The notes under the pieces are model-generated. The model made no database searches. It saw nothing but the letters and a program-made list of their open reading frames with translations, and had not been told where the DNA came from. Both the position numbers and the translations under genes were made by a program. From the NCBI GenBank assembly GCA_030998015.1, contig JARWMV010000003.1:1-64000 (forward strand): 64,000 nt of DNA, given 5' to 3'. This document shows, piece by piece, positions 1 to 13,537 of the stretch. Numbering within the stretch: the first letter of the stretch is position 1; every line of letters starts with the position of its first letter. The stretch is from Ceratorhiza oryzae-sativae (Eukaryota > Basidiomycota > Agaricomycetes > Cantharellales > Ceratobasidiaceae).

Positions 1-770
1 AAGCCTCTATAAGGAATACAAAATAGGGTGTATGCATGCGCATATGTTCATACACAGTGAGCGGTGACCATTACGCTAGTCAGGTAACTGTAGAGGTATT
101 TTCTGAATATATTTGAGCACTTATAGGTTATGTCTGCCCAAAGGACAGCGAATAGAAAGTTACTTACTTCCAGTATGAAGTAAATGGCGATCCTCCATCT
201 GTCTAGCCTCGTTCAGGAGCTCTTGACAAGCGATTTATTTGGCCCAGCAGCGTACCTGCTCTGTCTCTTCAGCTTCGGCACTAGAGAGCTGAAAACCAGG
301 CTCTTCTTGAGCCCATTGAGTGCTGTAATCATATGCTCAGGTTTTGCCAACAAGATCAGGCAAGCTCAGGTTGTTTCGCGAGAGGGACTGATTTACTTCA
401 TCAACCCGTTCATTCATAGTCATAGGACAGTCGGGTGATAGTGTGCGTTGCCGTTTTTGTGCCCTCAGGGAATAGCATACCAGAGTTAATCAGAGGATAA
501 CCATCCGCCACACCAAGCCCAACTGATGACGCTTTCTTGCAAAGTTCCTGGAGACGAGCAGCATCGCTTTGTCTCCCTTTAGAGTCCGGAAAGTCAGTGT
601 GATAGAGCTCAGACGTATCAGACTCTGGAGACAAAGACTTGTGGTGAGACATGTCAGCTCAGCAATGACAAGGGTGAGTACAAGGACATATGATGCATTC
701 ATGACAAAGCCTCGCTGAAAGAGGGAAAGTCTACAATGAATTTGTTTTCGCTGCTCATGCGATCATTATC
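1..770. other. No firm gene
   Basis: I see no recognisable gene here. A short minus-strand open frame at 410-652 (80 codons, Ser-rich, no known motif) could be an exon of a decayed gene, but nothing supports it beyond openness. Confidence 0.4.
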
Positions 771-2562
771 ATGCCAACTTCCCCTACGCAGTCAACACAA
801 TCAAACAAGATTTCAGACCACATATTCACCGGACGTAAGTATATACTATTTTTGCTGCTAAAATGACTATCTCATAATTTGTTATCCAAGATCTCGCACG
901 GCGAGAGCATATCTCAGCCAAAATACGTGAGAGGACAGGATACGAAGCTCGAGATTTTCAAACCGAGGCCACAAAGGCTGTTCTAGAAGGCCAAGATGCT
1001 GTTGTTCACGCAGGAACAGGTCAGGGGAAAACACTCATATTTGCGGCGCCACGTTTCGTTCTTGAGAATAAAGTCTCAATCGTGATATCACCTTTGATTC
1101 TCTTACAGCGTGATCAAGTGAGTCTAACTCCAATACTTAGAACTCCAGTACAAATGGCTTACTAGCCATATAAAGAGATCGAATGACCAGGATGGGCCTA
1201 AAGGCTATCGCTATCAATAAGGAAACACACCTAGTTGGGATCTCCGCCTTGCTCGAGGCGCCTATAGTTCTATGACCGGATCTGGCTGGAAAGAGGTTTT
1301 TAGGTGAAATGACTGGTGGGACGGGAAGAAGTGCTGATTCATATATGCGCTTGCGCGGATAAGCCTTATGTACATGTATTTGTGGCAGGCATAATCTCAT
1401 AATCCAAAAAAAAAGGAAACGCACCTTGAAAATGAGACATGGGATGCAAGTGTGGATTCCTAGATTGACTTTTCTTACTGATCGACTCTACGGTCCCTGA
1501 TCGACGATCAAATAGGACCTGGCAGCAGGGAAGATTGAGATTGTGCTGCTCAGCCCCGTGATGGCCCTTCATAGTGAAAAAGTACATAGGGTATTCGCTA
1601 GCTCTCGCTTTCAAAAAGCCATGGTGGCCATGCACGTCAACAAGGCGCATACCATCTCTTCTTGGGGTGGTAACTTCCGGAAGGATTACAAAGGTCTGGG
1701 TCGAACTCGCGCGCGATTACCTAAAGGAGTCTCCACTACTCTTGTTAGTGCTACCCTTCGACCCAATGTCAAGCACTGTGCCATGTACACCCTTGGCTTC
1801 CCTTCCGACCCCGATGAACACACGGACATTGACATTGGTAATGAGCGAACTAATGTGTTCATTGGCGCACGGGCAATGGGATATCCTGCATCAAGCCTCC
1901 AAGATCTTTCACCATTCGTCGACCCCAACGAGACTGACCCATCAAAAATAGCAAAAGCTATCATATACATCGACGATGTCAATGATTTGACGCTTGCTAT
2001 TATCCAATTTAATATTTGGCTACATGAGTCGCTCCAAAATCAAGGATTTATCACGCCAGTAGATTCTTGGATGCCACCTTGGTATCGCAGCGAGGCAATG
2101 TCGTAATTTGAACTAGGGCAGGTCCGTATTCTCATATGTACAGATGCTGCTGGGATGGCACGCTTCATCTCTTTGCATGCATTGCGTCGAAGTGTTACTG
2201 ATAGATCTCAGGGATGTGATATCGGGGATGTTGATCGTGTAGTTCAGTATGGCGAATGTTCATCAGGTGAGCTTTAACTAATATCAATGAATAATGTTAC
2301 AAGAATTTATTAAATGTTATTTCCACCTATATACGTTTCCACAGCGAATTGGCCGCTGCGCTCGCGGGGAAAACAGCATGGAGATGGGTGGATGATTCAT
2401 GAGCCATGGGTACAAATCGGTAAAACTAGACCAGGCCCCGGGCGGAAGGAGCGTAAATGCGACCCTCTTATCAAAGACTTGGTGAATGAAGAGACATGTC
2501 GGCGGAAATATCTTAATAGCATTTATGTTAATCCTGTTAGCGGTAAGCTTGATTGTGTTTGA
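771..2562 (+). pseudogene. Decayed RecQ-like DNA helicase
   Basis: Resembles the expanded RecQ-like SF2 helicases of Agaricomycetes. Exon 1 (ATG at 771) splices at GTAAGT near 836 into a second exon carrying Walker A AGTGQGKT and VISPLILLQRDQ. The segment MGLKAIAINKE follows near 1190, then stops interrupt the frame. From about 1520 the frame reopens with helicase text (LLSPVMALHS, VSATLRPNV, DIDIGNERTNV, ICTDAAGM, CDIGDVDRVVQYG, RIGRCARGE). Motif II, normally DEAH before an I/V-S-x-W-G segment, reads NKAH before ISSWG, so both acidic catalytic residues are lost. After RIGRCARGE the frame shifts into a Cys-containing tail (CDPLIKDL, CRRKYLNS). Internal stops, the lost motif II and the late frameshift indicate a non-functional copy. 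The family call is secure; exon limits between 1120 and 1520 are not. Confidence 0.8.
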
Positions 2563-3236
2563 ACGATACCAGCATGATTGATTTTAGCTTAGATGCTGAA
2601 GTACCAGCTCGTGAATGCTGCGACCTTTGAAGAATAAAATATACAAATACATAAATGTATAATCGAATATACCAGAATGAACTAGCAATCGCGTGACTCG
2701 TGTAGTACGAATCTCGTACTTACTGTAACGTTCTACAATGTACTAGAACGCCTTCTTCTCGTGTATAAGGAGCACTGTTTCGCCCCGTAGGTAGTTATCC
2801 GCACACTTGAATATATTATTCTTTTACTCGTCTTAAACACACTGCGCTCCGCGCGTATAGCGTGATATACATATATATACATAGTATAGATATCAACAAC
2901 CTTTGGAATACAGATCCGGCTAATCGACTTGTCTACCGCAAGGCGCCAACGGCGCGAGGGGCACCCCGAGCAGCCGGCGTTTCTGGCGAGTCAGACTTAG
3001 AGATGCTTGCCTGCCTAGTTAACTGGCGCAAGGCAACATTTCCGACTGCCTTTAGCGAGTCCTCAATGTTTGGTGAAGGCGTCTTAATCAGCACTCCCGA
3101 GCTTGAGCGCATCTCGCACTGCGAGCCGGTTCCCTCAATCGCACAGCTTCGACGATACCTCATCAAGTGGGCTAATAGCTGCATTCGTGCGACAATATCT
3201 CAGATGGGTACACAGCGTTATATTTCGCTCGATTGA
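2563..3236. other. Intergenic, 3' flank of two genes
   Basis: Tail-to-tail spacer between the helicase remnant (+) and the dehydrogenase gene (-). It is AT-rich to about 2900, then has a short GC-rich patch with GGCGC-type small inverted motifs near 2940-2990. A minus-strand open frame at 2933-3184 has no recognisable motif, and I do not call it. Confidence 0.4.
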
Positions 3237-5443
<2,207 letters not shown>

Positions 5444-5507
5444 AAGCAGTAGAGTCAATGGACGCTAGTATGGAGTGGTGTCGACACAAGACTTAAGAGA
5501 ACCGGGT

Positions 5508-5517
5508 GTTATATACC
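5508..5517 (-). promoter_or_regulatory. TATA-like box of the GMC dehydrogenase gene
   Basis: On the minus strand the sequence reads GGTATATAAC, about 65-75 bases upstream of the ATG at 5443. This is a plausible core promoter position for a short fungal 5' UTR. It is assigned by pattern and distance only. Confidence 0.5.
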
Positions 5518-6490
5518 GTTGGCTCTGTCGGAAATGAAATCCTGCCACGAGAATGACTGATCCAAGAAATCGCCGAAACCGCACAGGTAAAGTTTCAATT
5601 TGACGATCGCGTCGAGTATGCGAATCTATTTTAACCCAAATATGAGCATTTAGTCGATGGATACCTTTCACTGGGGCAGCGAAATCACCCACCGGGAGTA
5701 CGTCGGCAGCCATCAAATCATTATTCCTAACCTGTGACTGATCCGGTAGCAATGAACGCTCGCATCGTGATTATCCAACGCTTCGTGCAGTGCATCGTGG
5801 TGTCATTGAGTGGCAAAAACGGGTACAGTTTCACCCCAGGACCGACCGTGAACGGGTTCGGGATACGGCAGAGCTTCGGATGGTCGGTGAGTTATCGAAG
5901 CGGAAGAGATTGTGGTAGAATGGAAGCCAGACGCCAATAAATTGAATGATGGACGAAAGCCAAGAGTTTGTGTTGAAGGCGCATGACTCGGAGGCAGTCC
6001 AAGCTGGGATGACAAGATAACCGAGGGGCGGGTTGTGTCGACGGAGGTAAAGTTCATATACAGTCTCGGAGATCTTGGCACCCGAAGGGTGCATATGACG
6101 CAAGGCTCCAAGTTGGTAGCAAACGGAAATCAGAGTGGATTCTAGGAAAGAAATCGGGCGAACCAGTGTACATGAAGGAATGTCGGTCCCGACCGGTCCG
6201 ACATCAAAGAATGATGGCTGCACGCGACAATGTCGAGTGGGCGGCTCTGCGTGTTGAGGCCGACAGCGAGCATGTGATGCCGACAGCGCTCGGCCAGATG
6301 GAAAGCGCCCGCGCAGACTGGCGAGGAGATGGGTCGCGTCGGATCGTTTGGTTCCGGCGGCGGTGCACGTGACGGTATTGTCTGTCACGGCAACCGAAGG
6401 CGATCCACGACAGACCGACGCAGGCCGTCAAGCTCTCTGCTTCTCTACCACATAGCCTCTCAGCGCTGGACGACGACTGCGGCTACCACA
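5518..6490. other. Divergent intergenic region
   Basis: Upstream region shared by the dehydrogenase (-) and TVP38 (+). Open frames on both strands (for example 5803-6388) carry no motif and lack credible splice structure. The last 200 bases are GC-rich, as expected for the TVP38 promoter and 5' UTR. Confidence 0.4.
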
Positions 6491-8169
6491 ATGACAGCGG
6501 CCACACCACACACGACGACGCCACCGCATCGCCCCCCTCGCTCGCCCTCGCCCACGCCGTCGGAGAAAGAGGAGCTCGACCGGGGCGTCGTCAACTGGAA
6601 AAAGGTCCTGCGATGGCAGACTTGGGTCAAGGCAAAGTACATTCGTGAGTAGCCGCGTGCGGTCTGCTGCTGCGCGCTTATAGTCCGCCTAGCCTGGTAC
6701 ATCGGCTTCGTCGTCATCTGCGCCTTGACCGCCGTGATGACCATCTACCACAAGCAAATCGTCGAATGGCTCCGGCCTGCGGCTAATTGGATGCACTCGT
6801 TCTCGGTCGGATGGCTTATCCCGATCATTGTTCTGTTCATTATTTCGTTCCCTCCGGTACGTCCTTTGCCTGCGAGCGTGAGCGGCGGGTAACCACTCCC
6901 CCAGCTATTCGGCCATGAAATTGTTGCTGTGCTTTGTGGTGTTGTGTGGGGACTTTGGGTCGGGTTTGCCATCGTGTGTGGTGCGTGAGCCTTCCCATGC
7001 CAACACCACGCGGACCCCGTTTGCTGACGACTGATCAGTTGGAACGCTCCTTGGTGAAATCGGCAATTTCTATGCCTTCCGGTACTGCCTTCGGGGCCGC
7101 GCCATCAAGATGGAAAAGAAGAATCCTTCGTATGCTTGCCTGGCCCGTGTCGTCCGCGATGGAGGCTTTCTTGTCGCCTTCGTCGTGCGGCTGAGCGCTA
7201 TTCCTGGCCACTGTAAGTTCTTGCTTCTAACTTCGACCGAGGCTGTGCTAACCCAGAAATAGTCACAACCGCGGTCTTCTCGACCTGCGGGATGAACATT
7301 TGGATCTTCACCCTCGCCGCCTTCTGCTCCTTGCCGAAACAATTCATTACAGTCTACCTCGGCGTAATTCTCGAGCAATCTGCCGACGGTACCCGAACTA
7401 CTCGTGACACTATCATCTCCGACTCGGTCCTCGCCGTCACATTCCTCATTACCGTGGTCGCAGCCTGGTGGATTTGGCGAGAGATGGGTCGCGTCAGGGT
7501 AGAGGTTCTTCGGGAGCGCCGGGCAGAACGCAAAGCCAAGCTAGCAGAGGCTGGCAAGGGAATGGAACTGGACAGATTCACGACAAGGGGCCCATCGGAA
7601 GACACTTCGACAGAACAGTCACATACCTATCTGCAGGCGATGATGTCAACCGACCGATTAAGGGCCGCCTCCACCGACCATTTGGCTGGCGCCTTCAACC
7701 CACGAGACTCGGACGATATGATCGCAGCTAACAGCTCACGGACCGGAGGTACTGCTCAGCGCTGGGATACCGGAGGACGGGCGGTAGGTGAAACGGGCGT
7801 TTACGGTGGCCCATATGGTAGCCAACGCCGACAGGAGCCTGCTGTGCCTGCTCGAGCGTATGACGGGACGCGCGACGTGTATGGTGGGATGGAAGGATAC
7901 GCACCTTACGATCCGTACGCCGCCCACAACGATTCGCCTCCTCGCCAGCCGCAAACCAAGAATCAAGCTCGTTCCCCATCTCCGGCCTCCGCTCCCCTCC
8001 ACCCCAATTACCCTCTACTTCGCCGCCAGAACATACGGCTTCGCCACCGCAACAACGGCAGCCGTACCCTGGTGCACAACGGTACGAGCTCTACGACCGG
8101 CCCGTTCCGCGTCACCACGAGCAAGAATCCACGGTCGGGACATATCCGACCAATTACGACGGGCGATAG
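6491..8169 (+). CDS. TVP38: Golgi apparatus membrane protein TVP38 (VTT/DedA-like)
   Basis: TVP38 family multi-pass membrane protein of Golgi/endosomal vesicles, with the VTT (SNARE-associated Golgi) domain also found in DedA and TMEM41B relatives. The ATG at 6491 gives a short Pro/Thr-rich cytosolic N-terminus. Introns at about 6643, 6859, 6981 and 7213 join segments reading LAWYIGFVVICALTAVMTIY, FGHEIVAVLCGVVWG, CVGTLLGEIGNFYAFRYCLRG and VVRLSAIPGHFTTAVFSTCG; the last two are the core VTT signature. A further hydrophobic stretch precedes a basic/charged tail (RERRAERKAK) and a long disordered C-terminus. The frame of the first part stays open to 8446. From about 8000 the neighbouring frame reads a more natural Pro/Gln/Tyr-rich tail ending in TYPTNYDGR and a stop at 8169, so a one-base slip or missed intron is likely near 7930-8010. 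Confidence 0.87.
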
Positions 8170-8610
8170 TTGTTGCAATGTATCTCTAGTTCCGGACTGG
8201 TCGACTGTTTCTTTATTGAGGCCGAATGGTCGGTTTGAATGGACAGTAGCGACGTTTCTTGGGCCGTATACCCATATCTCTTACCCTTTGTGTTTTTCAC
8301 CACTCTCCTTGACTCTTCTGTATACGATTTCGGCTTGTGAATATTATCTGTTTCTCAGCACGATCGGGGATCGGTCCCGTTCAGGAGACCCGAAATGCTC
8401 CTTTCTGACACGCAATATCACGCCACGCGTCGCGGTTGCACGGTAAGTTGCACCTAGGTGCAACGTCGGGCCCATGAGCACAAGCCGGTTTTGCCCACGG
8501 CTCGTTTATGCACGAATGAATAGAACGTTTGATCATGGCTGACCGATCTGACCAATTGCATTGCTCCGATGGTCAGGTAGACAAAGAAGCCGGACATCAC
8601 GTAATTCTAT
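8170..8610. other. 3' flank of TVP38
   Basis: Probable 3' UTR and spacer, with normal CpG content up to about 8610, where the CpG-poor transposon block begins. No gene is seen beyond the alternative TVP38 C-terminal frame ending at 8446. Confidence 0.4.
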
Positions 8611-8695
8611 TCATGTGCCAAGCTTGTTCAACACCACCACCACAATCATGATGCTGTCCCAATACCCTCTGCCATCTCTCTTAACAGCCTATCCA

Positions 8696-8879
8696 CTCTG
8701 CAAAATCTGAGGGTGCAATTGTGGTTCATGAAGTGCAAATAAACTAGGGGCTAGTAAATGTGTTCATGGCATGCAATTTGTGCAATTGACACCTGTTCAT
8801 TGGTGCAATTGGCATTCATTGCATACAATGAATGCATGAACTAGCCCCTGGTTTATTTGCACCCACAGATTTTGCAGAG
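8696..8879. repeat. MITE-like inverted-repeat element
   Basis: A 184-bp element bounded by near-perfect terminal inverted repeats. The left end reads CTCTGCAAAATCTGAGGGTG and the right end is its reverse complement with one change. After a short insertion in the left arm the inner arms match again (GTGCAAATAAACTAGGGGCT against its reverse complement on the right). It has no coding capacity. The flanks share only a CA dinucleotide, so the target duplication is unresolved. Confidence 0.7.
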
Positions 8880-9573
8880 CATTTCCCTTCATCCCCCAAG
8901 CCCTCTGCTATGGCCTCATCCACAAATTTGATGTCCTCTGTGTTTTTTTCCTGATATTCTCCCCTCAATGTGGCTAGAACAGCTGGCACAACCACCAAAG
9001 GTGCCAAGGCCAACACCACATGCTCAAAGACCACCTATGCTGTGGCCAATACACTTCCTGGGGCATGTGCCATGAAGAAGTGAGCATCTGCTCTTGTTGA
9101 CACTGACAAGCCACCCAATGAAGATGATTTCAGGTTGGATGAGCCTGACCAGCCCATGAGTATGGAAATAATGTATATAGCACATTTAATAGAAGAGATA
9201 AATTGTGTATTAAGTGACAAGGAGGATTACATGGGACAGAAGATAAAAAGTCTGAACAGAGGATGAGGGACTACTGTTATGACCTGCACAGACAGCCATA
9301 ACCTAACAAGGGAATTAACCTATAGTTTATAGCATTTTCTCCTAAGTCAAACAAGCTATAAACATAGTCACATGACCTTGGTGCTTATACTGGTGCTTAT
9401 CATGGTTATCTAACTTGCTCCTGCAATTCTCTCCATTGTAACTTGGAGCTAGGGTTGGTGCAGAGAGAGAAGGAGAAATTCTCCTTCTCCTTCTCCTCTG
9501 CTGACTAAGTTTCTCTGAAGTCACCAAAGCTTGGCAAACCCTGTCTCCAAAGAGCACAGCCACACTTGGTCAC

Positions 9574-10092
9574 TGTCATGGCCTAGACCATGACCACAAT
9601 TTTATTATGATTTTTCTATATTTTATTATTCTCATCTTTACTTTGTTTTGGACAAGTCCCATTTATTCAGATATACGCATAGATTAATCACCCTGTCATG
9701 TGACATTGTTATTGTTGACCCAAGTTGATGTCTTCTGGAATATTCTGTAGTGACGTGGCATGACTTACTTCTTATTGGTCCTGGTACTGGATATGTACTG
9801 CCTCGGCTGTGAATATATAAGGGAGAGTCTGAGAGCCTTAAGCCTCAGAACTTGACCTCCTGTTCTACCCTTCCTCATTGTCTACCTGCTAGGCTCTGCC
9901 AGCAGTACCTTGCCCAGATCTCTTTAGATCAAGTGCACCCTTAAGTAAACCTTGCGTCTCATTGCACCAAACCCCTTCCTCACTGTGTGTCCCACCTTAG
10001 ACGTTGCAGTTTGACCTTCAGCCTTCATAGCCCATAGGTCTGCCATTGCCTCATCAGCATTTGGCCTTAGTCGTGTCAGTGTGGCCTTTACA
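9574..10092 (+). mobile_element. Solo LTR 1, with GTCAC target duplication
   Basis: A 519-bp unit starting TGTCATGGCC and ending TTTACA, so it has TG...CA ends. It is flanked by the identical 5-mer GTCAC at 9569-9573 and 10093-10097, the duplication expected from LTR-retrotransposon integration. It has a TATA-like ATATATAAGG in mid-element followed by CAGAACTTGACCTCCT, matching the layout of LTRs 2 and 3. No internal retrotransposon is attached, so it is a solo LTR left by recombination. It interrupts sequence related to the hAT subterminal repeats. Confidence 0.85.
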
Positions 10093-10419
10093 GTCACCAC
10101 TGCCCACTCAGAACAGCCAGAGCCATATGTAGAATGTAGATAACAATGTATTTTGTATAATTAGGATAAATAAATCAAAAAGCTACATCTCATTCAACTG
10201 TACATATTACACCATGCCCAGACAATTCATTGTCATGCTGGACCATCAGATTAAGGGTATGTACTTCATCATCCAGCAAGGAATCTGGGTTGGATTGTAG
10301 GGCATGTTTAAGGATTTGCAGTGCTTCAACATTTGATGCCAAGATCCTGTTTCTGAACTATGTACAGGTCATCTTGCTTGAGGAAAATACATGCTCTGAT
10401 AAAACTGATGAGGCTTGAG

Positions 10420-10796
10420 TGTCAACAACAACAAGTCAGGTGATGAGGAAAATAGCAAGAAAAGAAAAAGAACTTGTATTCGACAAGAGGTCAAGTTCTT
10501 GAGGAGTCCTCTGTGAACTTGACCTGGTTTATATACATGATACAAGCCACATCATAACAAACAAGTCCGTACAGTGAGTCATGACCAATAAGAGATAGAA
10601 GCGATAGAAGCAACTGTGGAGCTGTGGAATTTCACATCAGAGTTGAAATACATCTTGGTTATTGGTCTGGAACATCCCGTGAATCACATGACACAGATAT
10701 ACCATAAAAGGCAAGTATGTTTTGAAAATGGTCTCATAAAATGTAGTAAATCAAGAAAATATTGTAGAGTGGATATATGTGTGTCAGTTTGTGACA
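10420..10796 (-). mobile_element. Solo LTR 2, with TTGAG target duplication
   Basis: A 377-bp unit read on the minus strand, starting TGTCACAAACTGACA at 10796 and ending TTGTTGACA at 10420. It is flanked by TTGAG on both sides (10415-10419 and 10797-10801). It aligns over most of its length with LTR 3, including the TATATAAACCAGGTCAAG stretch, so the two belong to one family inserted in opposite orientations. Confidence 0.85.
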
Positions 10797-11201
10797 TTGA
10801 GCAGGCAGTAAATCAAGTGCCAACTTGCAGATCAAGGGTAGCTGGGCTGATCTTGTCGTGACCCTCTGGAGGCTCCCTTGTGGAGCACTTAAGTAGTGGC
10901 TACGTTTATGGTTTGGTGCTATGCAGTATGTATTGAGCGTTCTAGTTACAGTGTTTGCTATGGTCTATGGTGGTTGACAAGATAAAGCAAGCTGAGGCAT
11001 CCAGTCTTGCTTTATCCTCCTTATATATACCTGTGGCTGCGGTGGCTGCGGACGTATTATCTAAGCACACTCCGCAGTAGGTGTAGGTTATGTACAGTAC
11101 TATGGGTTAGGTAATTGTTTGTCTTAAGTTTGTGCAGCTCCGAATCTTATAGAGCTGCGCAAGGTCCGAGGGTCATGTGACCTTTTTGGACTTAAGCACC
11201 C

Positions 11202-11440
11202 GGCGCTTAATCGCTGAATAAGCGCCGAGGTCACGTGACAACTCGCTCCTCGCTCCAGGTAACATGGGAGAGAAATGCTGGAGCGAGTTCAGGGTAACCA
11301 CTGGCGCTTAATCATTGGTAAGCGCCGAGATCACGTGACAACTCGCTCCTCGCTCCAGGTAACATGGGAGAGAAACGCTGGAGCGAGTTCAGGGTAACCA
11401 CCGGCGCTTAATTGTTAGGTAAGCGCCGAGATCACGTGAT
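11202..11440. repeat. Approximately 100-bp tandem repeat (2.4 copies) with CACGTG and hairpin arms
   Basis: Units start at 11202, 11303 and 11403 (lengths 101, 100 and a partial 38). Each carries the inverted pair GGCGCTTA/TAAGCGCC, then TCACGTGA-like palindromes, then the inverted pair AACTCGCTCC/GGAGCGAGTT. Units 1 and 2 are nearly identical. Decayed relatives of the unit lie at about 13920-14030 and 9360-9470, with CpG replaced by TpG or CpA. Confidence 0.85.
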
Positions 11441-11677
11441 CCTGTTTATGGTTTGTTCCGCTTCGGGAAAAATGCCATAAATCTGTACAATATTTGGTTG
11501 TTAGGGTGTTGGAGTGCAACAGCCATCTTTTGAATGTGGTTGTGAGGTTTGGGCTCTAGAGCAAGGAGATATGTTTCAAGCTCAATAGTTATTTTTGACC
11601 TGATTTTTCCAGGTAGTGGCAGAACAACTCCATTGACTCAGGTAGAGCTGCAAGGATTGCCTGGATGGCTATATTGA

Positions 11678-13537
11678 TCACATGAGGAAAACACCTGAAA
11701 TCAAAGCTGTCAGTAACCCAAGCCTATGCATACAGGCAAAATAGACATACCTTAGTCTGTTTCCATCACAGTCAAATTCAAGACCATGCTCTGTCATATA
11801 GGTCTCCAGCTGAGACATGAACATATTGTTGTTAGAGGTGTTATCAAGTGTGATCATGCCCAGCTGAGGAAAACAATTTTTAGCATTAAAAACAGGTGTA
11901 ATGAGTTGCATATATATAGCTTGCCTTATTGGTGAATCCAAATTCTTCAACCACCTCAAAGAACATTTCTGCTAAATGCACTCTGGAATGGTCCCCTTCA
12001 ATGACACAGAACCCAATCAGCTGATGAACCATTCTCTGATGTTTGTTGACAAAATGAGCAGTTATGCTCATAAATGCATGTTGTATTTCATTGGTCCATA
12101 GGTCAGATGTACATGAGATTCTTCCTTGTGTGTGCCAGTAGAAATTAGTGTGAGCTTGTTTACTATATCATAATCACAAATATAACATGCCTTGATTTCC
12201 TTTTTGAGCTTCTCCTTTGCCTCAGCTGATAGCTTTTGTGCTTTGAGGGAAATTGTGTGTCAGTCAGGAATATCTTTTGTAGTAACTTTTCCCTGGCTGA
12301 TGTAACTAAAGAAACACCAAAAGCCACAATGCAAAACCATGTTAAATGACTGAGAATGTGGCCATCAGTATATCATATGTATCATCTGATATAGAACTTA
12401 GCTCACTATATTGTCCTTGGCAAACCACTCTGTTATGTGCCTTAGGATTCCTTCTGTAGTGATTGGCTTGTGTACATCATTGCTATCAGCATTTGGATTG
12501 TGTTTGGTATCTATTTTGTACCCAATCTTATTACATGCTGCAATGTATGCACTATGGTGTTTGTTATATAAGTGCAGGCACAAATGAGAAGTGGAACCAC
12601 CACCATTGTTATTCTTCCAGGTTTGCCATTTGTTGATCTTCCTGTATACTTTTGAGTATTAATAAGGTGTTTGAATGGAATAAATAACTCACAGGCATTC
12701 CATACACCTCAGCCAAGAATCAGACAGCTTTCAAAGGTCCAGAAGCATTTGACCTTCAACTCTTGCTTGATCCACCATCTGTAACCTGGCCTTTTCCTCC
12801 TTGCTTGGCTCATCTTGGCACTCCATTCCCACATAGAAGTAACAGCAGTCAGTTGCTTGTGCAGCCTGTATGCAACGCTGTGCACTTTCAACCTTGCTGT
12901 CAACATGGTATAACTTAGGCACACTTGCAGCTGCATGTTGTGCAACTTCAATTTGACAAAGGGTTGTTGTACACAAGGAGGCACTCAATGTAGAAAGATT
13001 TGTCAACAAGGTGTCCTTTTGGGTCCACACTTGCTTATGGCTGGAAGGAGCAGGAATGTTGGGAGAGGGTCACTTCAAGCTGTCTTGTGATGTGGAGAGA
13101 GATGCTTGAAATTATATGTGTTTAGCCATGAAATTCTACATAGATGTGCAAAACAGACTTACAAAATGGCTTAGAGAAGCCTGCTGAGCTACTGTGTGAC
13201 ACTGGAGGCAGAACAGGTTGAGCAATTGACTATTTTTGACACACACATATCAGTATGCATGATAATTTGGGGCTATAGAACTCACATCATAGGCTTGAGG
13301 AGTGTTTGAACCATGAGAATACAGTGGCTGGGCTGTTTGCATACCAAGAGACACAGTAGTGTTACCAGCTGTAGAACTTTTGAAGTTGAATGGGGGAATG
13401 TGAGGATGAGCAGGGCACCAACACCCAGAGCCACAGTAGCACCCAGCAACCATGATGTCAATAAATGCATGTGGGTTATAGAAGCAAGGACTCTGAACAA
13501 GTGCAAATATTAGCAAGGACAAGGTTGGACAGCACAA
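11678..13537 (-). pseudogene. hAT transposase, disrupted
   Basis: Minus-strand reading recovers successive hAT landmarks in different frames. A BED-finger-like end (LHLYNKHH) is followed by ITTEGILRHITEWFAKDN, then RISCTSDLWTNEIQHAF with SITAHFVNKHQ, HQLIGFCVIEGDHS, LAEMFFEVVEEFGF, and the DDE-domain segment LGMITLDNTSNNN with FDCDGNRLRYV. These match the order of Ac/hobo-type transposases. Further upstream (12709-13537) are broken frames resembling a Gln/Cys-rich N-terminal region (MQTAQPLYSHGSNTPQAYD). Stops and frame changes are frequent, and the C-terminal hATC dimerisation region is not visible. CpG content is near zero. It is not functional. Confidence 0.8.

Noticed and set aside
5465..5752. 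95-codon minus-strand frame upstream of the GMC gene
   Set aside because: No motif or signal peptide; it overlaps the putative TATA box and 5' UTR of the GMC gene.
8900..9230. Possible gag-like fragment on the plus strand (ARTAGTTTKGAKANTTCSK)
   Set aside because: It has two stops, no zinc knuckle and no neighbouring pol sequence; too weak to call.
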